A stretch of 64,000 nt of DNA from Lachnoclostridium sp. An181 (GTDB lineage Bacteria > Bacillota > Clostridia > Lachnospirales > Lachnospiraceae): NCBI RefSeq assembly GCF_002160325.1, contig NZ_NFKJ01000009.1:1-64000 (forward strand), written 5' to 3'. A program made the position numbers and the translations under genes. A model generated the notes under the pieces. The model worked only from the letters and a program-made list of their open reading frames with translations. It did not search any database and was not told the DNA's origin. Numbering within the stretch: position 1 is the stretch's first letter; every line of letters begins with the position of its first letter. Below are positions 53,373 through 63,785 of the stretch, piece after piece.

Positions 53373-53738
53373 TCAGGGACTGATGATTCCTCTGTCTATG
53401 AGCATCTGTTCTTTTCCCTGCTCCTTGAGATAGGCAATCCCAATGCGCTGCATGATCCCAAGCGCCTCCAAAAGCGGCTCCCCGTACTCCTTTGTCAGAG
53501 AGTACTCCACGCGCAGGGGATATCCCTCAAACACTTTTTTCTCTACAAACCGATATTCCTGCAGCTCTTTTAAATGCTCTAAGAGCATCTTCTGGGTAAT
53601 TCCATCGATATCCTTTTCCAGTTTTGATAAGGAAGTGGGGCCAAGGCGCAGCCTCCACACAATGATCGGTTTCCATTTTCCTTTTATCATATCATGTACC
53701 AACTCTAACGGGCATGTAAATTCTTCTCTTACTTTCAT
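53373..53738 (-). CDS. HxlR-type transcriptional regulator
   Basis: 121 residues. Winged helix with EFTCPLELVHDMIKGKWKPI, GPTSLSKLEKDIDGITQKML and EKKVFEGYPLRVEYSLTKEG-type segments; the N-terminal Cys of redox-sensing relatives is present (C9). It lies upstream of the YbhB-family gene by about 80 bases and may control it. Confidence 0.92.
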   Translation of the reverse strand: MKVREEFTCPLELVHDMIKGKWKPIIVWRLRLGPTSLSKLEKDIDGITQKMLLEHLKELQEYRFVEKKVFEGYPLRVEYSLTKEYGEPLLEALGIMQRIGIAYLKEQGKEQMLIDRGIISP

Positions 53739-53863
53739 TTGGCATCCCCCTTTTTTCGTCAGTATTATATTAACATACTTGGGATGATTTACGGAAACTT
53801 TATCAGCAAAAACAGCCTACTATTCACTGGTAGAAAAGAATACGTAAATGTATTGCAAAAATT

Positions 53864-53893
53864 GCGGCAGATAGGCGTTAATCTATCTGCCGC
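53864..53893 (-). terminator. Terminator of the GH2 beta-galactosidase gene
   Basis: Perfect 11-bp arms GCGGCAGATAG/CTATCTGCCGC with an 8-base loop, followed on the minus strand by AATTTTTG. It lies about 78 bases past the stop at 53971. Confidence 0.85.
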
Positions 53894-53970
53894 TGTCTCC
53901 CTTTTAACCTCTGTCATATCCAGTCTATTTCAACCGTGGTAAATTGATTGATTTTCAGATTATCATAAGC

Positions 53971-56900
53971 TTATGATCTTCGTATTCTGTTTTTCCTCCT
54001 GCATACAGGGGCTGCCGCCAAAAGCGCTAATGCGGAAACGGTAAGAAACGCCATAACTTTGCCCCCGTCATCTCCTGTTTTCGCACTTTTTTGTTCTGTA
54101 CTTGTCATGGCTTTTGCTGTTGTGCTCTCGCTTTGTTTTATGTTCTGCCCACTCTGTGCATTTGTGCTCTTTATTCCTCCGGATGCTTTTACTTTTTCCA
54201 AAGCAGCCGCCAGTTCTTCTGACGCTTGCACAACTTCTCCTTTTGTGGCCTCCTCATCTTCCAGGACACTCACTGCTTTTGCCAGTGTTTCCCCAAGAAA
54301 CTGCCTGTAAGGTTCACATTCTTTTACAAGACGTTCCAGTAAGGATTTGTCCGGTTTCAGGCGCAGATTGCTCATTGCCTCCAAAAGCATTCTCCACGCT
54401 GTATCCACTTCCTCCTGCATGGCATTTTCATCTTTGTACACATTCTGTGCATCTAAAAGTGCCTGTTCAAATCTATCTTTGCCAGAGTTTACATATTGTT
54501 CCAGGTCAAGCCCTTCTGCCATGGCAATGACTTTGCCAAGATCTTCTTTGTCCCCTTGTTTGAAATATAAATACTGCATTGCTTTTATCAGTTCCTGCCA
54601 GCTTTCATCGATCATCTCCTGCGTAATGGATGGATCTCCTGCTTTGACTTTGTCCAAAATGGCTTTTGCGTTTTCCTTGGCTTTATCAAAATGTTCCAGT
54701 ACTTTTGGAACTACGCCTTTCGTATCCGCTGTTTTTGACAGCTCATATGCATATTCAAGTACTTCTGTGGACAGTTCCTTTTGTTCTTCTTTTTGCTGCA
54801 AAGCCTCCATCTTTTCTTTCAAAATCAAAGCTGCCCCATTGATTTCTTCTTTGGATGCCGTTTCATTGATCAATATATAGTACGCCTGCCATGCCGCATC
54901 CGCTGTTTCCTTTCTGGATTCTTCCGTGTAGATGGATGCTGTATCGGTTTCCACAAAGTCCACAAATGCCTGCAGTTCCTTCTTTAGATTCTTCTTATCA
55001 TCATCTGGCTTTGATCCTTCTGTCTCTTTTTTTACTCCGTATTCAATGTAATCAATACCAAATTTTCCTGTTGGTACAAGCTTGATTGTATGTTCTCCTT
55101 CTGACAGTTCCCGGCTTTCAAACACTTGTCTGTACTCATTGACCACTTCTTCAGAGTGATTGTCGATTTCCCCTGCTTTTTCTCCGTCAATATAGACTTC
55201 TGCTCCAACCTGACTTTGGTCCACTTTTGCGCCAACTCTCACCTTTGATCCGGTGAATGTATAGGAAATGGATGCGCCCTCCACAAGCGGAGTGTCTGTA
55301 TCTCCGGTGTAAGTCTCCGTGCCCTCATAAGCATCCGCGCTTGGCCACATCTTCCAATTTCCTACTTTCTCCATCTGTTCGCCGTCTGTTTTTATCCATT
55401 CAAACGTCTCTTCTTCCTCTTCTGCATCAGATCTGTCCGCCTGGTTGCTCACATAGGTTGTCTTCGCGATCAGTTCCAGCGTATCTGTCTTCCATACATT
55501 GACATGCATCCTGTATCCCTGGATATGATTCGGCAGTTCCATTTTCAGAAATACCCCTGCTTTTTCTCCCTTATCCAGGTAATCCTTTGTCATTTCCATG
55601 TCCAAAAGACTGCCATCCGCATCGTACAGACTGATCGCTGCTGTAAATCCATTCTCTTCGCTCTCCTGATTGCTAAGTCCGATCCTTACCTGGAATGTCT
55701 CTTTTGCCTGCATCTCCATTGTATTGCCCGTCATGTCCGCTTTATATCCGCTGCCTTCTTTTGAAATATCCCGTATCGCACCAAGTACCTGCGCATCCGC
55801 CCAGTCTGTATGGTCATTGGAATCACTGCCGTTTTGTTTTGTCACAAGTTTCAGTTTCTCCACACCGCTGACACTTACATCAACCACATCACTTTGTCCG
55901 GTGACCAGATTTTTCTCATAAATCAGCTTTTCATCCGCAAACACCTGGAAGATCGCATCCCCGATATTTCCGCCGACTTCATCATCGATTCCTGCCACTG
56001 CATAAAATCTGGAATATTTTCCATCCAGGTTATAGACGATTTCACTGTCAGCATGGAAACCAAGGCCTTTTTCATATGTTTCTCCGCCTACACGGATCGG
56101 ATTTCCCTGACAGGAGACATCCACGCCTTTTTCTCCCCAAAACGTAGTTGCCGACTCCCATTCCATATCTGACAGATACGTGCTCTCTGCCATATACTGC
56201 GGGGACTGGGAGGAGGTGGTTCCGTATACCTCGCATTCCGACAAAAATGCCTTCTCATCCTTAGGGACATCTGTGAATGTGATCTTCACGTATCTTGCCT
56301 CATTTCCGTCAATGGATTCCTCGTAAGGTCTGTCCTTTATCGTCTCTTTTGTGTACTCTGCCACAGTTGTCCACGGACCTGTATCTTTGTCCATGGCCAC
56401 CTCGATCTTATATGGATACGGTTCTTTTGAAAATCCCAGTTTGATCTTGTATACATACTGGGCAAACTCAAGGTCGCTCATCCAGTACTCTCCGTTTCCT
56501 GACACGCCTGCAACCCATGATGTCGCCATGTCGCCGTCCACTGCCAGTGTTCTGTCTTCGTCATTGCTGCTTGGAAATGCCGGACGTCCGCTTGCCACAT
56601 TTGCCGTACCGTAAAGTTTTGGATCTTCTATTTTTTCTGTGTTGTCCTCTTTCTTTACCGTGTAAAATCCATCCGGCTCCTCCCCTTCTTCTACGCCGTC
56701 TGTGTTGACAGTCGTCAACCGAATCTCCGCATCCGGAAGACCTTTTGAAGTAGCTCTTATGATGGTTTCCCCGGAATAATAGGAGCGGAATTCAATAGCT
56801 GCTTTTCCATCCCGGATTGTTTTATTCGGGATAAAAGTGTACTCCTTTCCGCCAGGAAATACGCCCGGCCCGGATACAACTTCCAGTGTGACTTCCTGCG

Positions 56901-58947
56901 TCTGATTGACCCACTGATCGTTCTTATCCTTCATGGTAACGATGATCTGTGCGTCATCCGTACCATTATTTCCCAGCGTTTCCTGGGATGCACGAAGTTC
57001 CATTTTCACTGCAGTGCCGTCCACAGACTGTTCCGGAGCCACTCCTGTATTGTGTTCTCTGTACCAATACCAGCTATTCAAAGGAAGACGGTAATAATCC
57101 ACAACTCCCATGGTGGCAAGTCCGTTTCCTCCGATCGTACCGTGATGGAATGCACACCAAAGCGCCAATCCGGCGCTGTTTTTTTGCAGCTGATATTCAT
57201 CTATTGTTCCAGGTTTGGCAATCTGATCATAAAATGGCCGATATTCTCCCGGACGGTTTGCTGCTTTGGAGCCGTATTCAGCCACAATGTTTGGCATGGT
57301 CAGATTCTCAAATTTTCCTCCGTCCCCGTTGTACCCTGCAATATCACAGATTTCAAGGCTGTCATATCCTTCTCTTTGCACGCCGCCCATGCCTGCTTTT
57401 CTTGTCGGGTCCAGAAGATGAGAAAGATTTCTAAGCTCATTGACCAGATCCTTTGCTTTTTGCTGGGTATCGGAATCTGTAAAGAAGACTTCATTTCCCA
57501 TGCTCCAGTTAATGACAGAAGGGTGGTTTCGGTTCACCCGGATCATATCCGTAAGCGCCTGCTTACAGCTGTTTTCAAATGCCTCCTCATCCGCAGGATT
57601 TTGTGGGTAGGCGTCTTTAAACCAATCGCTTGCCGAAAGCGTGGCCGGCTCATCCTTTCCTGCACATCCGCCCATGCCCCAGAACACACTCTCAGACCAG
57701 AACAGCATGCCAAGTTCATCACATGCTTTTGCATAGGATGGGTCATGCGGATAATGGGAGCCGCGGATAAAATTCATCCCTGCTTCTTTTAACATTGCTA
57801 CATCCCGGTAGAATCCCTGGTTCGTGACAGCATCTGCCCATCCGCCGTGGTCTTGGTGCGCATTCGCTCCGTCGAGCAGCACCTTTTCTCCATTTAAGTA
57901 AAATCCGTCATTTTTGTACTGGGCCCACCGAAATCCAAGAGGTGACTCGTATGTATCCGCAACTTCTCCGTCCGCGTACACCGTTGTATGCACTTCGTAA
58001 AGGTACGGATCCTCGGTATCCCAAAGATGAATTCCCTCAATCGTCTTGCTCGTATCGTCAAAATTATAAATTTCTCCGGGCTCTATCACCTGCTCCGGTG
58101 AAGAGAACCGGGCAACCACCACATTGTCCGCATCCACAACCTGCTGTATTACGGACACGGTCTTGGCTGTATCCGAATCGTTTTCCACCTCTGTCTGTAC
58201 ATTCACGTTGGAGCGCCTGTTTTCAATATTTTCAAGAATCTCATCCTCGCTTGGATAATTGTCCGGCACATTCACTGCCGACTCATCAAAACCTGGATTC
58301 GTAAGATCCGGAGTTGTCACAAAAGTTCCGTACCAGGTCACGTGCACATCGTCTGTAACGTTCAAATAGACATCCCTGTAAATCCCTCCGGTAAACTGAT
58401 GATCTCCTGCCCTTGGCGTAAGATCTGGCTGCCAGATATTGTTCACCCGGACTGCGATCTCATTGGCGCCTGGTTTTACAAAGTCCGTGATATCGTACTC
58501 GAATCCAGTGTATCCCCCCTCATGGGTTCCGACAGGCTGTCCGTTCACATACACCTCAGCCATCTGGAACACTCCTTCAAATTCAATATTGATCCGCTTG
58601 TCTTCCCAGTCACTTGGAACCTCAAAAGATTTTCTGTACCATCCGTAGCCTACATAGAAACTACTTTCCATGTCGTACGGCACACTGAAATTGTGCGGCA
58701 GCGCCACATCCGACCATGCGGAATCATCAAACTCCGGAAGAGATGCGCCTTCTGCGTCACCTAGGTAAAACTTCCATTCCCTGTTAAAATTTACTTGAGT
58801 ACGCCCGCTCTTTTCAGACTGGTACTCTTCTCCTACACGAGTCTCCTCGTCTGCTCTGACCGGTATCTCAATGCCAGGGCAAACCATCGCCGCTGCCAGG
58901 GCAAACCCAAGCAGCTTTTTTCCGGTTTTTTTCCACTTTTTCATCAT
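53971..58947 (-). CDS. Large wall-anchored GH2 glycosidase, probable beta-galactosidase
   Basis: 1658 residues, starting at 58947 (or the next ATG at 58944), AAAGGGG upstream; a signal peptide follows. Order: GH2 sugar-binding domain about 50-200; Ig-like about 245-340; TIM barrel about 342-630 with acid/base Glu in WSMGNEVFF (E486) and nucleophile Glu in IVAEYGSK (E557); invasin/Big-like domain about 650-755; F5/8-type domain about 790-925; NPCBM domain about 930-1070; a further CBM-like domain about 1170-1300; FIVAR module about 1392-1585; then SAKTGD, a hydrophobic helix and a basic tail. The architecture resembles secreted mucin- or milk-glycan-degrading enzymes of Gram-positive gut bacteria. 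Galactosidase specificity is inferred; other GH2 activities cannot be excluded. Confidence 0.9.
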   Translation of the reverse strand: MMKKWKKTGKKLLGFALAAAMVCPGIEIPVRADEETRVGEEYQSEKSGRTQVNFNREWKFYLGDAEGASLPEFDDSAWSDVALPHNFSVPYDMESSFYVGYGWYRKSFEVPSDWEDKRINIEFEGVFQMAEVYVNGQPVGTHEGGYTGFEYDITDFVKPGANEIAVRVNNIWQPDLTPRAGDHQFTGGIYRDVYLNVTDDVHVTWYGTFVTTPDLTNPGFDESAVNVPDNYPSEDEILENIENRRSNVNVQTEVENDSDTAKTVSVIQQVVDADNVVVARFSSPEQVIEPGEIYNFDDTSKTIEGIHLWDTEDPYLYEVHTTVYADGEVADTYESPLGFRWAQYKNDGFYLNGEKVLLDGANAHQDHGGWADAVTNQGFYRDVAMLKEAGMNFIRGSHYPHDPSYAKACDELGMLFWSESVFWGMGGCAGKDEPATLSASDWFKDAYPQNPADEEAFENSCKQALTDMIRVNRNHPSVINWSMGNEVFFTDSDTQQKAKDLVNELRNLSHLLDPTRKAGMGGVQREGYDSLEICDIAGYNGDGGKFENLTMPNIVAEYGSKAANRPGEYRPFYDQIAKPGTIDEYQLQKNSAGLALWCAFHHGTIGGNGLATMGVVDYYRLPLNSWYWYREHNTGVAPEQSVDGTAVKMELRASQETLGNNGTDDAQIIVTMKDKNDQWVNQTQEVTLEVVSGPGVFPGGKEYTFIPNKTIRDGKAAIEFRSYYSGETIIRATSKGLPDAEIRLTTVNTDGVEEGEEPDGFYTVKKEDNTEKIEDPKLYGTANVASGRPAFPSSNDEDRTLAVDGDMATSWVAGVSGNGEYWMSDLEFAQYVYKIKLGFSKEPYPYKIEVAMDKDTGPWTTVAEYTKETIKDRPYEESIDGNEARYVKITFTDVPKDEKAFLSECEVYGTTSSQSPQYMAESTYLSDMEWESATTFWGEKGVDVSCQGNPIRVGGETYEKGLGFHADSEIVYNLDGKYSRFYAVAGIDDEVGGNIGDAIFQVFADEKLIYEKNLVTGQSDVVDVSVSGVEKLKLVTKQNGSDSNDHTDWADAQVLGAIRDISKEGSGYKADMTGNTMEMQAKETFQVRIGLSNQESEENGFTAAISLYDADGSLLDMEMTKDYLDKGEKAGVFLKMELPNHIQGYRMHVNVWKTDTLELIAKTTYVSNQADRSDAEEEEETFEWIKTDGEQMEKVGNWKMWPSADAYEGTETYTGDTDTPLVEGASISYTFTGSKVRVGAKVDQSQVGAEVYIDGEKAGEIDNHSEEVVNEYRQVFESRELSEGEHTIKLVPTGKFGIDYIEYGVKKETEGSKPDDDKKNLKKELQAFVDFVETDTASIYTEESRKETADAAWQAYYILINETASKEEINGAALILKEKMEALQQKEEQKELSTEVLEYAYELSKTADTKGVVPKVLEHFDKAKENAKAILDKVKAGDPSITQEMIDESWQELIKAMQYLYFKQGDKEDLGKVIAMAEGLDLEQYVNSGKDRFEQALLDAQNVYKDENAMQEEVDTAWRMLLEAMSNLRLKPDKSLLERLVKECEPYRQFLGETLAKAVSVLEDEEATKGEVVQASEELAAALEKVKASGGIKSTNAQSGQNIKQSESTTAKAMTSTEQKSAKTGDDGGKVMAFLTVSALALLAAAPVCRRKNRIRRS
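54193..54774 (-). other. FIVAR module of the GH2 enzyme
   Basis: About 195 residues from LSTEVLEYAYELSKTADTKG to ELAAALEKV, with the shared landmarks AMQYLYFKQGDKEDL and LRLKPDKSLLERL. It is a third version of the module in the 234-2366 and 35981-38854 proteins. Confidence 0.75.
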
Positions 58948-59067
58948 ACTTTTCCCCTTTCTGCTTTTTCTGCATTTTTTCAGGATTTGGTTTTATTCTA
59001 GAAGAAAAGGAATCAAATTACAGTATAAAATTTCACTTTATTTTTATGAAATTCTATTATAAAACAA

Positions 59068-59103
59068 AATAGAATCGCAAATTTTCACCTTTACGATTCT
59101 ATT
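59068..59103 (-). terminator. Terminator of the rnr-smpB operon
   Basis: Perfect 10-bp arms AATAGAATCG/CGATTCTATT with a 16-base loop; on the minus strand TTGTTTT follows. It ends the transcript of the 59114-59347 gene and lies where the GH2 promoter must begin. Confidence 0.7.
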
Positions 59104-59113
59104 ACAATATTTT

Positions 59114-59347
59114 TTATTCAATTCCCAAAATCTCTGCAAGCACCTCTATCAGCACTTCATTGGTACAGGATTTTACATATCCCATCATGTGCAGGGAAAT
59201 CTCGTCCCATTTTTCTGCATCACTTAACTTCCCGTTGTGTCTTGTCTCATCGATCAGGCGCACAAGCTGCGGCGCAAGCTCTTCATATGTCTCCACTGTA
59301 GTGTCTGTCACCATCTTTCGTAGCTGTTCTTTTGTCGTTGGTACCAT
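59114..59347 (-). CDS. Small protein of unknown function
   Basis: 77 residues from the ATG at 59347, which has GGGAGGAAAAAG before it; longer frames run into smpB and lack a site. The product is helical and acidic (EQLRKMVTDTTVETYEELAP, KWDEISLHMMGYVKSC, LIEVLAEILGIE). No signal, membrane segment or family that I recognise. It begins 16 bases after smpB and is the last gene of the operon. Confidence 0.65.
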   Translation of the reverse strand: MVPTTKEQLRKMVTDTTVETYEELAPQLVRLIDETRHNGKLSDAEKWDEISLHMMGYVKSCTNEVLIEVLAEILGIE

Positions 59348-59363
59348 CTTTTTCCTCCCACCC

Positions 59364-59837
59364 TTATCCAAAATTGCGCACTTTGAATTCTCGTTGCGCC
59401 TCTCTTGTCTGGTCTTTCTTTGCAATGTCCGCGCGCTTGTCATAAAGTTTTTTTCCTTTTGCAAGTCCGACCTCCACCTTCACAAGGCTGCCTTTAAAGT
59501 AGACCTTCAAAGGAACCACCGTGATCCCTTTTTCTTTCATCTTTCCAAACATTTTGAGGATTTCATTTTTGTGCAGCAAAAGTTTTTTCACACGAAGCGG
59601 ATCTTTATTGAAAATATTCCCCTTTTCATACGGGCTGACGTGCATACCGTAGACAAACATTTCTCCGTTCTCGATTCGGATAAACGCTTCTTTTATACTG
59701 CATCTGCCCATGCGCAGGGATTTTACTTCTGTCCCGTGAAGGGCAATCCCAGCCTCGTAGGTATCCAGGATAAAATAGTCATGATATGCTTTCTTGTTGT
59801 TTGCGATCAATTTGCCGTCCACCTTACTCTTTGCCAT
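59364..59837 (-). CDS. smpB: SsrA-binding protein
   Basis: 157 residues, normal. Marks: [33 protein letters not shown], and the basic C-terminal tail [14 protein letters not shown] that reaches the decoding site. It escorts tmRNA (49242-49588 in this window) to stalled ribosomes. The start overlaps the rnr stop by 14 bases. Confidence 0.97.
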   Translation of the reverse strand: MAKSKVDGKLIANNKKAYHDYFILDTYEAGIALHGTEVKSLRMGRCSIKEAFIRIENGEMFVYGMHVSPYEKGNIFNKDPLRVKKLLLHKNEILKMFGKMKEKGITVVPLKVYFKGSLVKVEVGLAKGKKLYDKRADIAKKDQTREAQREFKVRNFG

Positions 59838-61968
59838 CCGTCTCTCCTCCTTTTACAAGCTTAAAGTCAATGGTCCTTGAAAACCGGTCCGTGCCTGCGA
59901 CCTTCACCTTCACTTTCTGTCCAAGCTTATAGCTCTTTCCTGTGTGCATACCGACCATTTCATAGGTGTCCTCCATATATTCATAGTGGTCATCCTGCAT
60001 CTGCATGACATGAACAAGTCCTTCCACTGTATTTGGGAGCTCCACATACATGCCCCACTTTGTAATGCTTGAAATCACACCTTCAAATACTTCCCCTTCA
60101 TGTTCTTCCATATACTCCACTTTTTTCAGTTTAACTGTCTCTCTTTCCGCCTCTTCTGCGATCCGCTCCCTTTCACTGGACTGTGTGCACACTTCCGGGA
60201 GGATCTTTTCATAATGGGAGAGCCGGTTTTCGTTCATCTTTCCCCTCAGCGTCTCCTTAATGATCCTGTGGATCTGAAGATCCGGGTATCTTCGGATCGG
60301 CGAGGTAAAATGGCAGTAGTAGGCTGCCGCCAATCCAAAGTGTCCGGTGTTCTCCACCGTATACTTTGCCTGTTTCATAGAACGAAGAGCCAGTCTGCTG
60401 ATCAAAGCCTCCTGTGGTGTATCCTCGATCTTTGCCAGAAGTTTCTGGATCTCCTTTGGCCTTACCGCCTGGTTTGCAATGTGCATGGAATGGCCAAAGT
60501 TATTGATAAAGGCAGCAAGCTTTTTGATCTTGTCCTCATCCGGCACATCATGGGTACGGTACACGAACGGGATTTCCTGCCAGAAAAAATGTTCCGCGAT
60601 CGTCTCATTTGTGATGAGCATAAAATCTTCGATCAGTTTTGTGGCTGTATTTCTGTCATATGGTTGCAGACTCTGCGGATGTCCCTCTTCATCCAGGATC
60701 ACCTTTGTCTCCGGAAAATCAAAATCAATGGATCCCCTCTTCCTTCTTTTTTCCCTCAAAAGTTTTGCAAGGGTTTCCATCTCTTCAAACATGGGAACAA
60801 ATTCCCGGTACCGTTCTCTCTCGGTTTCGTCTTTGTCCTCCAGGATCTTCTTTACGCTTGTGTATGTCATTCTCTTATCCACACAGATCACTGACTCCGC
60901 GATTTTGTGGTCAACGACATTTCCTTTTTCGTCAATGGTCATAATGCAGCTTAAGGCAAGCCTGTCCTCCCCTGCATTCAAAGAGCAGATCCCGTTTGAG
61001 AGCACTTTCGGCAGCATAGGGATCACCCGGTCCACAAGATAGACACTGGTCCCCCGTTTGCGCGCCTCCCGATCCAGGGCGCTGTTCTCCTGCACATAGT
61101 TGGTCACATCCGCAATGTGAACGCCCAAAATATACTTATCCCCCTCTTTTCTCACAGACACTGCATCATCCAGATCTTTCGCATCTTCCCCGTCAATGGT
61201 CACCATCATCCAGTCACGCAAATCCATTCTTCCCGCCATATCCGCGCTGCTGACCGGTTTTCCGACACGCTCGGCCTGATTTTTCACCTTTTCCGGAAAA
61301 TCCGTGGGAAGGTCATACCCTTTGACAATGGATAAAATGTCAGTACCCGGCTCATCTGCATATCCCAAGATTTCCACAACAGTGCCTTCCGGTTTCTTTC
61401 CTTCTCCACCGTAAAACGTAAGCTCCACCACGACTTTTTGTCCTGTCTCTGCGCCTTTTGATTTCTCCGCCGGAACAAAAATATCCTGTCTGATCCTTTC
61501 ATTGTCCGGCACCACGAACCCGAAACTTTTGCTCTTCTGGTAATATCCCACAACTTTTGTAAGTCCGTGGGAAAGTATTTTTGCAATCTTTCCCTCCCTT
61601 CGTTTGCCCTCTTTTGCCGGTTTCAATACCACTTCCACCTCATCCCCCAAAAAGGCATATCCCGAGTCCTCCTCAGAGATAAAAATATCCTCCCCGCCGT
61701 CCGCCGGGGTGACAAATCCAAACCCCTTGGCGTGAGGCTGGTATACGCCGGTGAGCTGCCGGCCTCCTCCTTTGACGTATTTTCCTTTCTGGGTCACATG
61801 GATTTTTCCTTCCCTCTCAAGTTCATCCAGGATCTCTTTTAACTCATGCTTTTCAGCCTTTGGCACTTGAAGAAGTACGGCGAGCTCTTTTAGTTTCATC
61901 GGCACGTAGAGATCGTCGCACATAAATTCATAGATCAGTTTTTTTCTTTTTTCAAATATTGATTCCAT
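59824..61968 (-). CDS. rnr: Ribonuclease R
   Basis: 714 residues from the ATG at 61968 (GGAGATAT before it). Order: winged-helix N terminus, two cold-shock domains, the RNB exonuclease core ([16 protein letters not shown] with the catalytic Asp cluster, [12 protein letters not shown]-type element) and a C-terminal S1 domain ([19 protein letters not shown]). It degrades structured RNA and takes part in trans-translation with SmpB, its neighbour. Confidence 0.97.
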   Translation of the reverse strand: MESIFEKRKKLIYEFMCDDLYVPMKLKELAVLLQVPKAEKHELKEILDELEREGKIHVTQKGKYVKGGGRQLTGVYQPHAKGFGFVTPADGGEDIFISEEDSGYAFLGDEVEVVLKPAKEGKRREGKIAKILSHGLTKVVGYYQKSKSFGFVVPDNERIRQDIFVPAEKSKGAETGQKVVVELTFYGGEGKKPEGTVVEILGYADEPGTDILSIVKGYDLPTDFPEKVKNQAERVGKPVSSADMAGRMDLRDWMMVTIDGEDAKDLDDAVSVRKEGDKYILGVHIADVTNYVQENSALDREARKRGTSVYLVDRVIPMLPKVLSNGICSLNAGEDRLALSCIMTIDEKGNVVDHKIAESVICVDKRMTYTSVKKILEDKDETERERYREFVPMFEEMETLAKLLREKRRKRGSIDFDFPETKVILDEEGHPQSLQPYDRNTATKLIEDFMLITNETIAEHFFWQEIPFVYRTHDVPDEDKIKKLAAFINNFGHSMHIANQAVRPKEIQKLLAKIEDTPQEALISRLALRSMKQAKYTVENTGHFGLAAAYYCHFTSPIRRYPDLQIHRIIKETLRGKMNENRLSHYEKILPEVCTQSSERERIAEEAERETVKLKKVEYMEEHEGEVFEGVISSITKWGMYVELPNTVEGLVHVMQMQDDHYEYMEDTYEMVGMHTGKSYKLGQKVKVKVAGTDRFSRTIDFKLVKGGETDGKE

Positions 61969-62018
61969 ATATCTCCATCCTCTTATCCGCATTCCGTATG
62001 AATGTAAGACAAAAGAAA

Positions 62019-62046
62019 AACACTCTATTTTTCCAAATAGAGTGTT
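62019..62046 (-). terminator. Terminator between secG and rnr
   Basis: Perfect 12-bp arms AACACTCTATTT/AAATAGAGTGTT with a 4-base loop, followed by a T run on the minus strand. It lies about 29 bases past the secG stop. Confidence 0.9.
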
Positions 62047-62074
62047 CCATCCTCAGCCTGTATTCATACTTTTA

Positions 62075-62317
62075 TTAAGCGAATACATGTAAATTCAATA
62101 CTGCTGCAAGTACAAAAAATAAAACTGCCACAACTCTTGTACCTTTAACAAGGGCACCTTCCATGGAACGTCCCTTATTCTGTCCCCAGTATGTCTCTGC
62201 GGCTCCACTGATTGTACCAAGTCCTGCTGACTTTCCTTCCTGCATCAATACGACTGCTGTCAATGCAATACAATCTATCACGAAAATAATTGTCAACACG
62301 ATTTTTAAAATGTCCAT
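62075..62317 (-). CDS. secG: Preprotein translocase subunit SecG
   Basis: About 80 residues. AGGAGG lies 4 bases before the ATG at 62323 and 10 before the one at 62317; I prefer 62317 (MDILKIVL), though the two-residue difference is unresolved. Two membrane helices with the conserved MQEGKSAGLGTISGAA loop between them. It aids SecYE. It is separate from eno by about 70 bases. Confidence 0.93.
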   Translation of the reverse strand: MDILKIVLTIIFVIDCIALTAVVLMQEGKSAGLGTISGAAETYWGQNKGRSMEGALVKGTRVVAVLFFVLAAVLNLHVFA

Positions 62318-62389
62318 TCCCATCGCACCTCCTGTGTATAAACCATATTTATGGTACCACATTCATGCTGTTTTTGCAAGGTGTATTTT

Positions 62390-63706
62390 CTATTTTGCTA
62401 TCTCAAATCTGGTAAATGGATTCTCGTACTGCGCCCCGTCCGAAAGCCGGTCTTCGATCCGCAAAAGCCGGTTGTATTTTGCTGTTCTCTCTGCTCTGCA
62501 AGGCGCTCCTGTTTTGATCTGACCTGCATTGCACGCCACTGCCAGATCGGAGATAAAACTGTCCTCCGTCTCCCCGGAACGGTGAGAGATGACAACCTGG
62601 TATCCTGCCACTTTGGCAAGCTCAACAGCCTGCAAAGCCTCTGTGAGCGTCCCGATCTGGTTCACCTTGATAAGAATGGCATTGGCTGCTTTTTTCTGGA
62701 TTCCAAGCGCAAGCCTTCTTGTATTTGTGACAAACAGATCATCTCCTACAAGCTGAAGATCCTGGCCAAGCCTTGTTGTCAGAAGTTCCCATCCTTCCCA
62801 GTCCTCCTCGTCCAGAGGGTCCTCCACAGAAACGATCGGAAACTCTTCCATTAATTCCTCCAGGTATTCGATGATCTCCTCGGAAGAGCGGACCACTTTT
62901 TTCTCCTGTCCTTTGCTCTCTCCTTCAAAGACATATTTTCCAAAATCCTTGTCGTAAAGCTCTGAAGCAGCCATGTCAAGGGCAATGGCGATCTCCATAC
63001 CCGGCTTATACCCTGCTCTTATGATGGCTTCACGGATAAAATAGAGCACCTCTTTTGCCGAAGTAAGCTCAGGTGCAAATCCGCCTTCGTCGCCAACAGC
63101 AGTCGTGTATCCCTTTTCCTTCAAAATCTGTTTCAACGTATGATACACTTCCGTGCACATCTGAAGTCCTTTTTTAAAACAGCAAGCCCCCACAGGCATG
63201 ATCATAAATTCCTGGATATCAATGGCATTGTCCGCATGCCTTCCCCCGTTTAAAATATTCATCATCGGCACAGGCATCTTTCTTGCACCCACGCCTCCAA
63301 GGTATGCATAGAGCGGAAGACCAAGCGCCTTGGCCGCGGTCCTTGCACAGGCAAGAGATACCCCAAGCATTGCATTTGCACCAAGATTGCTTTTGTTCTC
63401 CGTGCCGTCCCTTCTTAAGAGGATGCGGTCAATCGTACACTGGTCCAGCACATTGGTTCCGATAAGCTCCTGCGCGATTTGATTGTTCACATGATCCACA
63501 GCCTTTTCCACGCCAAGCCCCCTGTATCTTTTTCCTCCGTCTCTGAGCTCTGCTGCCTCAAACTTTCCAGTGGATGCCCCGGAAGGCACTTGTGCACGGC
63601 CTACGTACTCATCTGCCGCCAACACCTCCACCTCCACAGTTGGATTTCCCCTGGAGTCCAAGATTTCTCTTGCAAAAATATCCGTAATCGGCAAATATTT
63701 CAACAT
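62390..63706 (-). CDS. eno: Enolase
   Basis: 438 residues from the ATG at 63706; AAGGAGG lies 8 bases before it. It converts 2-phosphoglycerate to phosphoenolpyruvate. Active-site parts are intact: [32 protein letters not shown], the catalytic lysine region [15 protein letters not shown], and [14 protein letters not shown]. The C terminus is [11 protein letters not shown]. Confidence 0.98.
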   Translation of the reverse strand: MLKYLPITDIFAREILDSRGNPTVEVEVLAADEYVGRAQVPSGASTGKFEAAELRDGGKRYRGLGVEKAVDHVNNQIAQELIGTNVLDQCTIDRILLRRDGTENKSNLGANAMLGVSLACARTAAKALGLPLYAYLGGVGARKMPVPMMNILNGGRHADNAIDIQEFMIMPVGACCFKKGLQMCTEVYHTLKQILKEKGYTTAVGDEGGFAPELTSAKEVLYFIREAIIRAGYKPGMEIAIALDMAASELYDKDFGKYVFEGESKGQEKKVVRSSEEIIEYLEELMEEFPIVSVEDPLDEEDWEGWELLTTRLGQDLQLVGDDLFVTNTRRLALGIQKKAANAILIKVNQIGTLTEALQAVELAKVAGYQVVISHRSGETEDSFISDLAVACNAGQIKTGAPCRAERTAKYNRLLRIEDRLSDGAQYENPFTRFEIAK

Positions 63707-63785
63707 GTCAAATTCCTCCTTTTTCATGGAGATAGTATGACCAGAGCGAAATCATTCCATACCGGGACGAATTTTGTAAAATTTT

